From CADEED01 sp043747835 (GTDB lineage: Bacteria > Pseudomonadota > Gammaproteobacteria > Steroidobacterales > Steroidobacteraceae): a stretch of 64,000 nt of DNA. Shown in pieces: positions 34,231 to 43,490 of this stretch; within the stretch, counting starts at the first letter, position 1, and each line of letters opens with the position of its first letter. A program made the position numbers and the translations under genes. The DNA is taken from NCBI GenBank assembly GCA_043747835.1, contig JAYTOK010000020.1, forward strand, positions 38,070-102,069, given 5' to 3'. Below the pieces are notes generated by a model. It saw only the letters and a list, made by a program, of their open reading frames with translations, ran no database searches and was not told where the DNA came from.

Positions 34231-35907
34231 TCAGTCGCGCGAGTTCCGCGCGAACGACGAATGCCGCGGGCCGCGGCAAGCGGCGAACAGATCACGCTCC
34301 GCCCGATACACCGACGTTTGCACGTCGAGCACGCCCAGCACCGAGTGGAACAGGTTGTCGTGCGACAGCGGATCCGCGACCTTTCGTTTGACGCAAGCCC
34401 GATCGACCGCGTTCGCAGCGGAGAACTGCGGCGACAGCCACGCGATCATCGGAACGTGCTTCTGCGTGTCGGGAGCGATCGAGTACGGCAGGCCGTGCAG
34501 GTACATCCCCGCTTCGCCGAGCGACTCACCGTGGTCGGATAGATAGAGCAACGCGGTATCGAGCGACGCGGATCGCCCCTCGAGCTCGCGCACGACGGAC
34601 GCGATCACGTGGTCCGTGTACAGGATGGCGTTGTCGTAGGAGTTGACCACCTCGTCGCGCGAGCATTTGCGCAGCTCGGCGGTCGCGCAATCCGGCGTGA
34701 AGCGGCGGAACTCCGGTGGATAGCGCTTGAAGTACGCCGGCCCGTGGTTGCCCATCATGTGCAGTACGATGACCGTGTCACGGTTCACTGCTTCGAGATC
34801 GCTCGCGAGCTCGTGCACGAGGATGCCATCGAGGCATTCGCCGCCTGAACAGAGGTCCGGCGCGGCGACGGGATCCGCTTTCCGAAATTCGACTCCCGCG
34901 CCCTTGCAAACGCCTTTGCACCCGGACTGGTTGTCTATCCACTTCACCGCGTAGCCGGCGCGCGCCAGGACGTCCAGCAGTCCTTCGGAACCGCGGATGC
35001 GGGTCTCGTCGTAGTCGGCGCGACCGAATGGCGAGAACATGCAGGGCACGGAGACCTCGGTCGAGGTGCCGCACGAATGCACGTCGCGGAAAGCGGCGAT
35101 ATCGATGCGCGCGAGTTCCGGATTCGTCGCCCGCGGGTAGCCGAGCAACGAGAAGTTGGCGGCGCGCGCGGTCTCGCCGACGACGAGCACGAAGACGCGC
35201 GGCTTCTGGTTCCCCATCGCGATGCGCAACAGATGCGCGTCGGTGCCGATCGGCGTGCGCGGAACGTGGTTGCTCCGCGCATTGAACGCCGACTGCGCCG
35301 CGAGGCCGTAGATGAAATTTCCCGGCGTGACGAGATACCGGAGCTCGCGCTGATTGCGCATCAGCGACGTGAGATCGCGATTGACCGGCAATACCGCGAG
35401 CAGCGCGATCACGATCGCGACGACGACGGAGCCCAAGCGGAACAACGCGGCACGCATCCACGGACGATGCTCCAGGCGCACCCACCAGATGAACGCGAGT
35501 GGCGGTGCGGACCAGAGCAACACGGTGCCGGCGAGCGACCACGAGAGCAGATCGCGCGCCTCATGCGTATCGGTTCGCAGGATGTTCTGGATCATCGTGG
35601 GATCCAGCAGCACCGAGTAGTTGCGCATGTAGTACATCGCGGTTGCGCTCGCGATCACGACGACGCTGAGCAGCGGGCGCAACGTCCAGCGATTCGACAA
35701 CGGCGCGAGCAATGCGAAGTGCAACGCGACGAGCGCGACGAAGGACGCGAGGACGAAGAGCCAGCTTCCGGGATCGCTCCACGCGCGTCCCTCGCCCACC
35801 GCCGTCCACCACGGACCATTCATCGTGGCGATCGTCCACGCGATCACGACGAGGACGACGATCTCGATCCGCAGCATCGGCCGCAGGTGCGCTCGCAACA
35901 GGTGCAT
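34231..35907 (-). CDS. Lipid A phosphoethanolamine transferase (EptA/MCR-like)
   Basis: 558 residues: about five N-terminal transmembrane helices (to about residue 175), then a periplasmic sulfatase-fold domain. Key residues by pattern are metal ligand E245 in VVGETARAANFS, nucleophile T283 in SCGTSTEVSVPCMFS with its flanking cysteines, and the metal site in YLSDHGESLGE. It transfers phosphoethanolamine from phosphatidylethanolamine to lipid A phosphate, which lowers surface charge and typically confers polymyxin tolerance. The ATG shares one base with the stop (TGATG) of the upstream barrel gene, which indicates coupling; the open frame runs on upstream of 35907 but that part is a shadow of the barrel gene. 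Confidence 0.92.
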   Translation of the reverse strand: MHLLRAHLRPMLRIEIVVLVVIAWTIATMNGPWWTAVGEGRAWSDPGSWLFVLASFVALVALHFALLAPLSNRWTLRPLLSVVVIASATAMYYMRNYSVLLDPTMIQNILRTDTHEARDLLSWSLAGTVLLWSAPPLAFIWWVRLEHRPWMRAALFRLGSVVVAIVIALLAVLPVNRDLTSLMRNQRELRYLVTPGNFIYGLAAQSAFNARSNHVPRTPIGTDAHLLRIAMGNQKPRVFVLVVGETARAANFSLLGYPRATNPELARIDIAAFRDVHSCGTSTEVSVPCMFSPFGRADYDETRIRGSEGLLDVLARAGYAVKWIDNQSGCKGVCKGAGVEFRKADPVAAPDLCSGGECLDGILVHELASDLEAVNRDTVIVLHMMGNHGPAYFKRYPPEFRRFTPDCATAELRKCSRDEVVNSYDNAILYTDHVIASVVRELEGRSASLDTALLYLSDHGESLGEAGMYLHGLPYSIAPDTQKHVPMIAWLSPQFSAANAVDRACVKRKVADPLSHDNLFHSVLGVLDVQTSVYRAERDLFAACRGPRHSSFARNSRD

Positions 35908-37601
35908 CAGAAGCTCTTTTTCGTTTCGATGAGGTACTGGATGTCGCGCGCACCTGTGGTGCCGTCGAGCGGATAGGCGACGTCGATGTGCAGCACGTTG
36001 CCGCGCGACGAACGGCTGCTGCCGAGGCGCAGGCCGAAGCCGATGTCGCGCAGCAGGCCTTGCGACGGAGAACCGAGCGGGTCGCGTCCCCACGTCCGGC
36101 CCATGTCGTAGAACACCGCGCCGCCAACGTTGAAGAGCTGCAGCGGATACCAGTTGGTGAAGAAGCGCTGCTCCGCGGTGAACAGCCAATGGCCGTCGCC
36201 CGCCTGGTAGCGAAGTGGATAGCCGCGCAGGCCGGTGTCGCCGCCCAACAGCAGTTGCCGGTCGGGGTCTGGGTTCGACGAGGCCGCGGCCGACAGGTTC
36301 ATGAACAGCACGCGTCGCGGGGACTGCCGGAAGTAGTAGCGCGTGCCGGCCTGCAGCAGGTCGCCCGCGAGCCCGCCATTCTCGAACCGGCCGTAGCTCT
36401 CGACATCGAAGAACACCGACTGCCGCTCGCTCAGCGCCCACCCCTTCGAGAGGGCGCCGGAGAACATGACCGCATCGCGATCCGAGCCGAAGCCGGTACT
36501 CGCGTAGCCGAGCTGCGCGCGCGCGCGCCAGCCGAGCGAATAATCCTCCGTCCTTTCGATCTGGTCGCGATTGCGCGCGGTCTCGAAGGCGTCCTCCACC
36601 CACTCGGCACCGATCCAGGGGTAGACGAGCTTGCGGTCCTGCGGCAACAACCGCGGCGCGTCGAAGCCCGGCGCGGCACCGAACGCATGTTCGTCGAGCG
36701 TCAGGCCGGCGGTGAGGCGGCGCGCCCAGCCGCCGACGAGACCCGCGGATCGTCCCCAGTAGATAGTGGCGGCCTTCTCGCGGGTTTCGAAGCGGTCGAC
36801 GACATCGCCTGCGTCGTAGCGCGCGTCGATGCGCCGATCGTCGAGCAGCGACATTCCACCCGCGCGGCGGCTGCCCAGGCTGTAGAACGGCTCCTCGAGG
36901 GACAGCGATCCCAGCCGGCCATCGCTGTTGTCAGAGTACGTCGTCGACAGCGACCACCAGGTCGAGCCGAGCTGCCGATCGGAATACTGCAGGTACTTCG
37001 AATCGCGATCCAGGCCGGACTTGAAGCCAGCGCCGAAGTGCGTGCCGGTGCCGAGGAAGTTGAGTTCTTCGACTTCGAACCCGGACGTGTTGCGGCCGCC
37101 CTTGCGGCCGAACGACAGTCCCGGGTTGAACGTCCACACGTCCTGCGTGGTGACTTCGATGTCGACGACGCCATCGTGGAACGCGACGGGACGCACGAGC
37201 GCATCGCGCAGGTAGCGCGTGTCGCGCAGGATGCGCGCCGACTCTTCGAGCAGATTGGCGCGATACGGATCGCCGCTGCGGAACAGCAACTGGTCCTCGA
37301 TCGTCGCGATGCGCGTCTCGATATGCAGGCGATTGCCGAGTCGCGACAGCGTCGTGTTCTGGTCGTGATTGCCGACGTCGAACAGATCGCGCGAATCGAA
37401 ACGGATCGTCCCGATGCGCGCGCCCTGGACTTCGAGCTCGGCGTCGCTCGGCATTCCCGGCGCGCGTTCCGGCTCCGCCCGCGGCGCGCGCGCCTTGAGG
37501 CTCGGCAGAAGGCGGGCGTCGGCGGCCGGGATGGTGACCAGCCCCAGCGCAAGGACCAGGGCGAATGCCGCAGCAGTTGTTGGACGTGTGAATGGCACCA
37601 C
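35907..37601 (-). CDS. BamA/TamA-family outer-membrane barrel protein
   Basis: 564 residues. Signal peptide (MVPFTRPTTAAAFALVLALG, to about 29). One or two POTRA-like segments lie around 60-165 (IGTIRFDSRDLFDV, then RSGDPYRANLLEESARILRDTRYLRDA, described here in two parts), then a beta-barrel of about 400 residues. The barrel carries the surface-antigen-type motifs LLLGGDTGLRGYPLRYQAG and FYDMGRTWG. It ends LIETKKSF with a terminal Phe. Too short for BamA itself (about 800), it is likelier an accessory assembly or secretion pore. Translational coupling to the phosphoethanolamine transferase suggests a shared envelope role. Confidence 0.82.
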   Translation of the reverse strand: MVPFTRPTTAAAFALVLALGLVTIPAADARLLPSLKARAPRAEPERAPGMPSDAELEVQGARIGTIRFDSRDLFDVGNHDQNTTLSRLGNRLHIETRIATIEDQLLFRSGDPYRANLLEESARILRDTRYLRDALVRPVAFHDGVVDIEVTTQDVWTFNPGLSFGRKGGRNTSGFEVEELNFLGTGTHFGAGFKSGLDRDSKYLQYSDRQLGSTWWSLSTTYSDNSDGRLGSLSLEEPFYSLGSRRAGGMSLLDDRRIDARYDAGDVVDRFETREKAATIYWGRSAGLVGGWARRLTAGLTLDEHAFGAAPGFDAPRLLPQDRKLVYPWIGAEWVEDAFETARNRDQIERTEDYSLGWRARAQLGYASTGFGSDRDAVMFSGALSKGWALSERQSVFFDVESYGRFENGGLAGDLLQAGTRYYFRQSPRRVLFMNLSAAASSNPDPDRQLLLGGDTGLRGYPLRYQAGDGHWLFTAEQRFFTNWYPLQLFNVGGAVFYDMGRTWGRDPLGSPSQGLLRDIGFGLRLGSSRSSRGNVLHIDVAYPLDGTTGARDIQYLIETKKSF

Positions 37602-37640
37602 GCGTCGTGAGACGTCACAGTGCCGTCGAACCCGTTGCGT

Positions 37641-39905
37641 TTACGGGGAACTGCGCCAGCGGTAAGTAAAACCGAGATTGATGATCGCGGGCAGCCAGTG
37701 ATCGACTTCCGCCTCGAGGCCGGACGGTCCGTCGTTCTCCAACAGCAGACAGCATTCATTCGCGCGGTTCGCGGCGTTGGTCACATCGAGCACGATCGAG
37801 AAGTCGCCGCTCGTGAGCTGCCACGACCAACTGCCGCGCAGATCGATCGTATAGAAATCGCTCCAGCGTTCGGAGTTGCGCGCGCCCGCCTGCAGCGGCG
37901 CGAAACTCACCGGCGTGCGCGGCCAGCCACTGTGCCAGCCCGCGAGCCCGGAAACGCTCGCCCGCGAATTCTTCCACGCGAGTCCCGCTGTCAGCGACAC
38001 GGGCTGATCCCAACTGCGCAGCACATCGCGGCTGGTGCGGAAATCGTCGGCGACGCGCGCCCAGCTCAGCGTGCCCCAGCTCGTGAAGTTGTCGCCGATC
38101 GGCGTTCGTGCGCTGAGCTCGAGGCCCGACGCCTCCGACTGCAGCGGCGCGACGCGCACGCGATCGGGGGAAAGATCGGGCAGGAGCGCGAGAGGATCAT
38201 TCTGGTTGTCGAAGTACGGCGCGGCCGTCGTCCAGCGCTTGGCGTATGCCTCGAGCCCGATGCGGCCGCCGGCGTCGAGATCGTATTCGAGGCCCACGAT
38301 CGAGTGGATAGACGCCTGCGCGGCATCCGGGTGTTGCTGCGCCTCTTCCACCCGCCACTCCTCGACGTGCTGCGCCTGCGTGAAGCGTCCCGCGGAGGCG
38401 TACAGACGCAGGTCGGGGCGCAGGTCGTATCGCAAATTCAGTCGCGGGCTGATCTGCGTATGAAATCCATCCTGCTCGTAGCGTTGCCCATCGACGCGCA
38501 GGCCGAGCTCGACTTCGAATGCCGACCACTTGCGCCGGTTCGCCGCGTACACCGAGCTGTTCACGACGCGCGGCCGGACGCTGTATTGCAACTCTTCATG
38601 CAGCGGGCGCCCGAACGCGGCGGCCACGTCGGGCGAGAAGTCGGACACGCGCGAGTATCGATACGCCGCATGCGTCGAGCCCAGCGCGGCGCCGAACGTG
38701 TAGGAAGATCGATCGCTCGCGCGATACGTCCAGTCGTTGGAGAAGTCGACGCCGTTGAAGCTGCGCGTTTCGTCGAGCTGGCCTGTCGCGACGTCCGGGC
38801 GTAGCAGCGTCCCTTCCCGGCCTCGCGACGCCGACGTGACGACGACGCTGGCACGCGTGCGCAACGCGTCGCTGAAGCGGTGATCGCGCGCGGCCCAGAA
38901 ATACTCATCGCGATAGCGCGCCGTCGCGATCTCCTCGTCGTCGGACTTGCCGAGTTCGAGGCGGTCGTCGAGCAACAGCCAGCCGAGTGTCCACGCGCCG
39001 TCATCCGTCGACCAACGCAGCCGGCCGAGCGAATCGCTGAACTGCGGCTTGCCGAAGCCGTCCTCCACCGGATCCACGAACTCGAGCGTGCTGCGACGGC
39101 CGGCGGCGAGCCATTCGAGCGGTAGTTCGTCTGCGCGGCCGATGGTCGAGACGCCGCCGGAGATCAGGCTCAGGTTCGCGCGATACTCGTATCCCGAATC
39201 GATCGTCGGCGCCGTGATGTCGATGACACCGCCGGAACGCCTGCCGTACTGCACGGGAAACCCGCCGCTGAACACCTCGATGCTCTCGATGGCTGCCGGA
39301 TCGATGGCGCTGATGAGGCTCTGGAAATTCTTGAGGTGATAGGGATCCAGCAACCCGATGCCGTCGTAACGCACGAGAATGTCTTCGCTGAGCGAGCCGC
39401 GGATGTACGGCCGCCCGGAGGCGTTCGACGCCATGCCAGGCAGCGCGCGCACGGCATGCAGCGCATCGTCGTGACCGCCGGGCACTCTTTCGATGTCGCT
39501 GTCCGACAGATGCTGCCGCCGACGCACTCCGCTTTGGATCGCGTAGCGGCTCGCGTACACCGAAATCTCTTCGAGCGGCGCGTCGGCCACGGGCGCGGCG
39601 GGTAGCTCGGCCCTGGCGACGACCACGTATCGGCCCAGCGCGATGAGCCGCAACTCGAGCCGGTGCGCGGCTAGCGCCCGCTGCGCTTGCTGCAGTGGCG
39701 TGCCTTCGTTCGGCGTTGGCTCGAGCAGCGACGGCGCGACCAGCTCCGAGCTGTAGATGACGCCGACACCTGTTTGCCGCAGTTCCTGCAGCAGGACTTC
39801 GACGGACCGCGCGGGCGCGGTAGTTTGCCCGACCGCCTGCGCACCGCAACACGTCAGCAGACAAACCAGCAGGACTCGAAACTCAGGCAGGCGACTTGGG
39901 CTCAC
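37641..39905 (-). CDS. TonB-dependent receptor/transducer with N-terminal STN domain
   Basis: 754 residues: signal peptide to about 27, STN (secretin/TonB short N-terminal) domain about 30-100 (SVEVLLQELRQTGVGVIYSS), plug about 125-235 (YIRGSLSEDILVRYDG, FPVQYGRRSGGVIDI), then barrel. The STN domain marks it as a transducer that contacts a FecR-type regulator. It overlaps fecR by 23 bp and is the last gene of an ECF sigma-FecR-receptor operon. The C-terminus (FTYRWRSSP) lacks a final aromatic but has FTYRW nearby. The ligand is unknown; nothing shows siderophore specificity. Confidence 0.9.
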   Translation of the reverse strand: MSPSRLPEFRVLLVCLLTCCGAQAVGQTTAPARSVEVLLQELRQTGVGVIYSSELVAPSLLEPTPNEGTPLQQAQRALAAHRLELRLIALGRYVVVARAELPAAPVADAPLEEISVYASRYAIQSGVRRRQHLSDSDIERVPGGHDDALHAVRALPGMASNASGRPYIRGSLSEDILVRYDGIGLLDPYHLKNFQSLISAIDPAAIESIEVFSGGFPVQYGRRSGGVIDITAPTIDSGYEYRANLSLISGGVSTIGRADELPLEWLAAGRRSTLEFVDPVEDGFGKPQFSDSLGRLRWSTDDGAWTLGWLLLDDRLELGKSDDEEIATARYRDEYFWAARDHRFSDALRTRASVVVTSASRGREGTLLRPDVATGQLDETRSFNGVDFSNDWTYRASDRSSYTFGAALGSTHAAYRYSRVSDFSPDVAAAFGRPLHEELQYSVRPRVVNSSVYAANRRKWSAFEVELGLRVDGQRYEQDGFHTQISPRLNLRYDLRPDLRLYASAGRFTQAQHVEEWRVEEAQQHPDAAQASIHSIVGLEYDLDAGGRIGLEAYAKRWTTAAPYFDNQNDPLALLPDLSPDRVRVAPLQSEASGLELSARTPIGDNFTSWGTLSWARVADDFRTSRDVLRSWDQPVSLTAGLAWKNSRASVSGLAGWHSGWPRTPVSFAPLQAGARNSERWSDFYTIDLRGSWSWQLTSGDFSIVLDVTNAANRANECCLLLENDGPSGLEAEVDHWLPAIINLGFTYRWRSSP

Positions 39906-40887
39906 TCGTGGAGCTTACCCTGATGACTCCCTCCGGCAGTTCGTAACGCAACGTCGTCGTCGCCATGACCGCGGACAGCGCCTCCGTCACCGTGAGCCCG
40001 TTGACGTTGCCGTGCATGCGGATGCGCACGGCCTGTCTGCGGGCCGCTTCGTCGATCACGAGCTTGCGGCCCGTCTCGCGCGCGAACCACTCGAGGAATT
40101 CGAGCAGCGGACGCTCGTCGATCGCGATCCCGGGCGTCATCGATTCGGTCCACGCCCAGTCCCGACCGGCCGTTGCGATCGGGCGCTGCGTCGTCTTGCC
40201 GTTGCGGTCGATGATCACTTCGGTGCCGGCGGGTACGGTGGATTCGCCGGCCGCCGCGAGCCAGCGCACGCGGCCTTCGCGCACGCGCAGGCGCGTCTGG
40301 CCTTCAAAGATAGCGACCGCGAACTGCGTGCCGTCGTGCAGGAACTCCCCCGCGTCGGTCACGACACGAAACGCGACGCTGCCATGCGCGCCGGACGGGA
40401 TGTCGACGTAGAGCTCGCCGCGCTCGAGGCTGATCGTATTGCCGGCCTCGACGTGGATGATCGTCGCGCGCGCCAGCCGCAGGTTGCCGCCGTCCGCGAG
40501 CGAGACGAGAGAATCGCCGCGCACGTCGAGCCGTTGCACCGCGCGCAGCTTCGCGCCGGCGCCGAACGCGACGTCGCGGCGCAGCGTCCGCGTCTCGACG
40601 ATGCCGGGCGCGTCGAAGCTCGCGAGCTCACCCAGGATCTCGCCGTCCGCCGCAGCGCCGTTCAGCGCAAGCCAGGCACCGCCGAATCCCGCGGCAATCA
40701 CCGCAATCGACGCCGCCGCGGCGAGCGAACGCCAGCCGCGCCGCGCCGGCGCGCGAGTCGACGAACGCCACTCCTGTTCGGTCGCCTGGCGGATACGCTG
40801 CATCGCCTCGGGCGACAGCGCCTTCGCCTTGAAGCCTTCGCGCAACGCGCGCTCGGCGGCAGCGTCGTTGTTAGTGGGATCGCTCAT
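39883..40887 (-). CDS. FecR-family anti-sigma/sensor with C-terminal STN-like domain
   Basis: 334 residues: cytoplasmic N-terminal helix region 1-50, one transmembrane helix about 52-70 (SLAAAASIAVIAAGFGG), FecR domain about 85-190 (FGAGAKLRAVQRLDVRGDS, GSVAFRVVTDAGEFLHDGTQFAV), and a C-terminal STN-like segment about 260-330 (LLEFLEWFARETGRKLVIDE, LTVTEALSAVMATTTLRY). It relays signal from the receptor's STN domain to the sigma factor. Its start overlaps the sigma gene stop by 4 bp. Confidence 0.9.
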   Translation of the reverse strand: MSDPTNNDAAAERALREGFKAKALSPEAMQRIRQATEQEWRSSTRAPARRGWRSLAAAASIAVIAAGFGGAWLALNGAAADGEILGELASFDAPGIVETRTLRRDVAFGAGAKLRAVQRLDVRGDSLVSLADGGNLRLARATIIHVEAGNTISLERGELYVDIPSGAHGSVAFRVVTDAGEFLHDGTQFAVAIFEGQTRLRVREGRVRWLAAAGESTVPAGTEVIIDRNGKTTQRPIATAGRDWAWTESMTPGIAIDERPLLEFLEWFARETGRKLVIDEAARRQAVRIRMHGNVNGLTVTEALSAVMATTTLRYELPEGVIRVSSTSEPKSPA

Positions 40888-41498
40888 GCGGAATCCTTCG
40901 AGGGCACGCCGGCCGCGCGCTCGTCGCCGGCAATGCTTTCACCCCAGCTCTCGCGAAAGGCCTGCCGTGCGCGGGTCAATCTCGACTCCGCTGCATCTTC
41001 CGAGATCTGCAGCACGCGCGCGATCTCCGGCACGGTGAGGTCGTCACCGAAGCGCAGTTCGAGGATGCGCGCGTACGTCGCCGGCAGCGCGTTGACCGTG
41101 CGCCGCACGCTGCTGCGCGTCGAATCGTCGGCGCAGTCGTCGAGCGGATCGCGATAGTCCGTCAGCTCCGCGATCTGCGCCGTCGGCTTGCTGGCGATCA
41201 TCTCGTCGAGGCTCTGCGATATCGGCTGACGCGCGGACTTGCGGCGCGCATCGACGAGATGGTTGCGACAGATCTGGCACAGCCACGTGAACAGAGCGGA
41301 CCCGCCGCGGAACGACCCGAGGCCGCGAATGGCGTTGATCATGGTGACCTGCACCACGTCTTCGAGATCGGCGGCGTCGAGCGGACTGCGGCGCGCCGCG
41401 AACGCGGCGAGACGCGACGCGTACGTGTCGAAGAATTCATCGAAAGCCGGCTGTTCGCCACGTAGCATCCTCTGAACGAGATCGGTTTCATCCAGCAA
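40884..41498 (-). CDS. ECF-family RNA polymerase sigma factor
   Basis: 204 residues with sigma region 2 (AFDEFFDTYASRLAAFAARR, DLEDVVQVTMINAIRGLGSF, FTWLCQICRNHLVDARRK) and region 4 (LPATYARILELRFGDDLTVPE followed by IARVLQISEDAAESRLTRAR). It is the first gene of the sigma-FecR-receptor set and would direct transcription of the receptor when ligand binds. The middle linker is longer than usual. No matching ECF promoter could be identified by eye upstream. Confidence 0.9.
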   Translation of the reverse strand: MLDETDLVQRMLRGEQPAFDEFFDTYASRLAAFAARRSPLDAADLEDVVQVTMINAIRGLGSFRGGSALFTWLCQICRNHLVDARRKSARQPISQSLDEMIASKPTAQIAELTDYRDPLDDCADDSTRSSVRRTVNALPATYARILELRFGDDLTVPEIARVLQISEDAAESRLTRARQAFRESWGESIAGDERAAGVPSKDSA

Positions 41499-41596
41499 TC
41501 GTCACCTCGGCTGGTCGTGAACCCTTAGACGTCATCTCCCCGGCGCTTCCGTCGCAGGCGGGAATGTGGTCCAGAATACGTCCAACCCGGGATTGC

Positions 41597-42775
41597 ATGA
41601 AACACTTACCCACGGGCATCTGGGTGCTCGGATTCGTCAGCATGCTCATGGACATCTCCTCCGAGATGATCCACGCGCTGCTGCCCCTGTTCCTGGTCAC
41701 GACGCTAGGCGCCAGCGCGCTCGCCGTCGGTCTCATCGAAGGCACCGCCGAGTCCCTTGCTCTCATCGTCAAGGTGTTCTCGGGCGTGCTCAGCGACTGG
41801 TGGGGCAAACGAAAGGCGCTCGTGGCTTTCGGCTATGGACCGAGCGCGTTCACGAAGCCGCTGTTCGCGCTCGCGAACGGCGTCGGACTCATCGTCACCG
41901 CCCGCCTCGTCGATCGCATCGGAAAGGGTATTCGCGGTGCACCACGCGACGCACTGATCGCCGATATCGCCCCACCCGCCATGCGCGGGGCCGCATTCGG
42001 CCTGCGGCAGTCCATGGACACGGTCGGCGCGTTCATCGGCCCACTCCTCGCCGTGGGCCTCATGATTCTCTGGGCCAACGACTTTCGCGCGGTGTTCTGG
42101 GTCGCGGTGATCCCGGGATTTCTCGCGGTGGCGTTGCTGCTGTGGGGACTTCAGGAGCCGGCAACCGTGCGCTCGCGGACGCCGGGCAATCCGATCCGGC
42201 GCGAAAATCTGCGGCGACTCGGAAGACAATACTGGTGGGTGGTGACCGTCGGTGCGGTATTCAGTCTCGCGCGCTTCAGCGAAGCGTTTCTGCTGCTGCG
42301 CGCGCAGCAAGGCGGCATGGCTTTGAGTCTGGTGCCGCTCGTCCTCGTCGCCATGAACCTCGCGTATTCCGCGTTCGCGTACCCGTTCGGAAAGCTCGCC
42401 GACCGCATGAGCCATCGCACCCTGCTCGCCGCGGGACTCGTCCTGCTGATCGCCGCCGACCTCGTGCTCGCGAGCAGTGCCTCGTGGCCCGCGGTGATCG
42501 CCGGCGTGCTGCTCTGGGGATTGCACATGGCCGCCACGCAAGGACTGCTCGCGACGATGGTCGCCGCGGCGGCGCCCGCCGATCTTCGCGGCACCGCGTT
42601 CGGCTTCTTCAACCTCATGAGTGGCGGCGCGTTGCTCATCGCGAGCGTGCTCGCGGGCCTCCTCTGGGATCTGCACGGCGCCGCCGCCACGTTCCTCGCG
42701 GGCGCGGCGTTTGCCGCGCTGACACTCCTTGGCCTCGCCTGGCCTGCCCGACGGAACGATGCGGCTACTAGCTAG
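41597..42775 (+). CDS. MFS transporter
   Basis: 392 residues from the ATG at 41597 (MKHLPTGIWVLGFVSMLMDI); an ATG 11 codons upstream is the alternative. About 12 hydrophobic helices, with the MFS A-motif-like loop GVLSDWWGKRKALVAFGYG and RIGKGIRGAPRDALIADIAP, a pattern common in YbfB/arsenite-like or uncharacterised drug efflux MFS members. It overlaps the downstream PAP2 gene by 17 bp, so the two form an operon next to lipid-modifying genes. Substrate unknown. Confidence 0.85.
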   Translation: MKHLPTGIWVLGFVSMLMDISSEMIHALLPLFLVTTLGASALAVGLIEGTAESLALIVKVFSGVLSDWWGKRKALVAFGYGPSAFTKPLFALANGVGLIVTARLVDRIGKGIRGAPRDALIADIAPPAMRGAAFGLRQSMDTVGAFIGPLLAVGLMILWANDFRAVFWVAVIPGFLAVALLLWGLQEPATVRSRTPGNPIRRENLRRLGRQYWWVVTVGAVFSLARFSEAFLLLRAQQGGMALSLVPLVLVAMNLAYSAFAYPFGKLADRMSHRTLLAAGLVLLIAADLVLASSASWPAVIAGVLLWGLHMAATQGLLATMVAAAAPADLRGTAFGFFNLMSGGALLIASVLAGLLWDLHGAAATFLAGAAFAALTLLGLAWPARRNDAATS

Positions 42776-43490
42776 TCCGTTCTGGCGCACGCACGCGGCA
42801 TTGCCGCTGGCCGCCTTCGCGGCGGGTTTCTTCGTGCTCGAAGTTCTCGAGTTCGATCCCGTGCTCGCGCGGGCGTGGTACTTCGATTCGGCGACGATGC
42901 ACTGGCTGGGCACCGGCTCCGGCGACTGGTGGGCGCATTCGCTGTTGCACACGGGCGGCCGCTGGACGGTGCGCGCGGTCGCGGCCGGCGCGGTCGCGAT
43001 CTGGGCGCTGTCGTTCGGCCTGACGAGTCTGCGCGAGTGGCGGCGGCCGGCGGGCTTCGTCGCCATCGCGATCGTCCTGTCTACCGCGATCGTCGGTGGG
43101 CTCAAGGCCGTGACGAATGTCGACTGCCCCTGGGACCTCGCGGGTTTCGGCGGGCTCAATCCGTACGTCCCGCTGTTCGCCGACCGGCCCGATGCGCTGC
43201 CGCGCGCCGCGTGCTTTCCGGGCGCGCATTCCTCATCCGGCTTCGCGCTGGTTTGCTTCTATTTTCTCTGGCGCGCCCATTCGCCGCGCCGCGCCCGCTG
43301 GGCACTGGCCGCGGGCCTCGTCATCGGCAGCGCGTTCTCGATCGGCCAGGAAGCGCGCGGCGCGCATTTCCTGTCGCACGACCTGACGAGCGCGGTGATC
43401 GTGTGGTTCGTGCAGCTCACGCTGTATGCGTGCTGGTTCAACGCTTCTTCACGAAGCTCCCTGCCTTGTCAAACGTCGGCGACTCGATAG
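42759..43490 (+). CDS. PAP2-superfamily membrane phosphatase (lipid A or lipid phosphatase candidate)
   Basis: 243 residues, about six transmembrane helices. The three phosphatase motifs are KAVTNVDCPWD (motif 1, with Cys where many members have Arg), FPGAHSSSGFAL (motif 2, His) and EARGAHFLSHDL (motif 3, Arg-x5-His-x3-Asp). This variant occurs in LpxE-like lipid A phosphatases and relatives. The start at 42759 overlaps the MFS gene. It is convergent with and adjacent to a phosphoethanolamine transferase, and the two stop regions overlap (43438-43490), so antisense transcription is likely. Confidence 0.85.
   Translation: MRLLASPFWRTHAALPLAAFAAGFFVLEVLEFDPVLARAWYFDSATMHWLGTGSGDWWAHSLLHTGGRWTVRAVAAGAVAIWALSFGLTSLREWRRPAGFVAIAIVLSTAIVGGLKAVTNVDCPWDLAGFGGLNPYVPLFADRPDALPRAACFPGAHSSSGFALVCFYFLWRAHSPRRARWALAAGLVIGSAFSIGQEARGAHFLSHDLTSAVIVWFVQLTLYACWFNASSRSSLPCQTSATR

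Noticed and set aside
35908..36603. 232-codon upstream extension of the eptA-like frame
   Set aside because: It overlaps the barrel gene on the same strand, has no membrane-protein character, and a coupled ATG lies at 35907.
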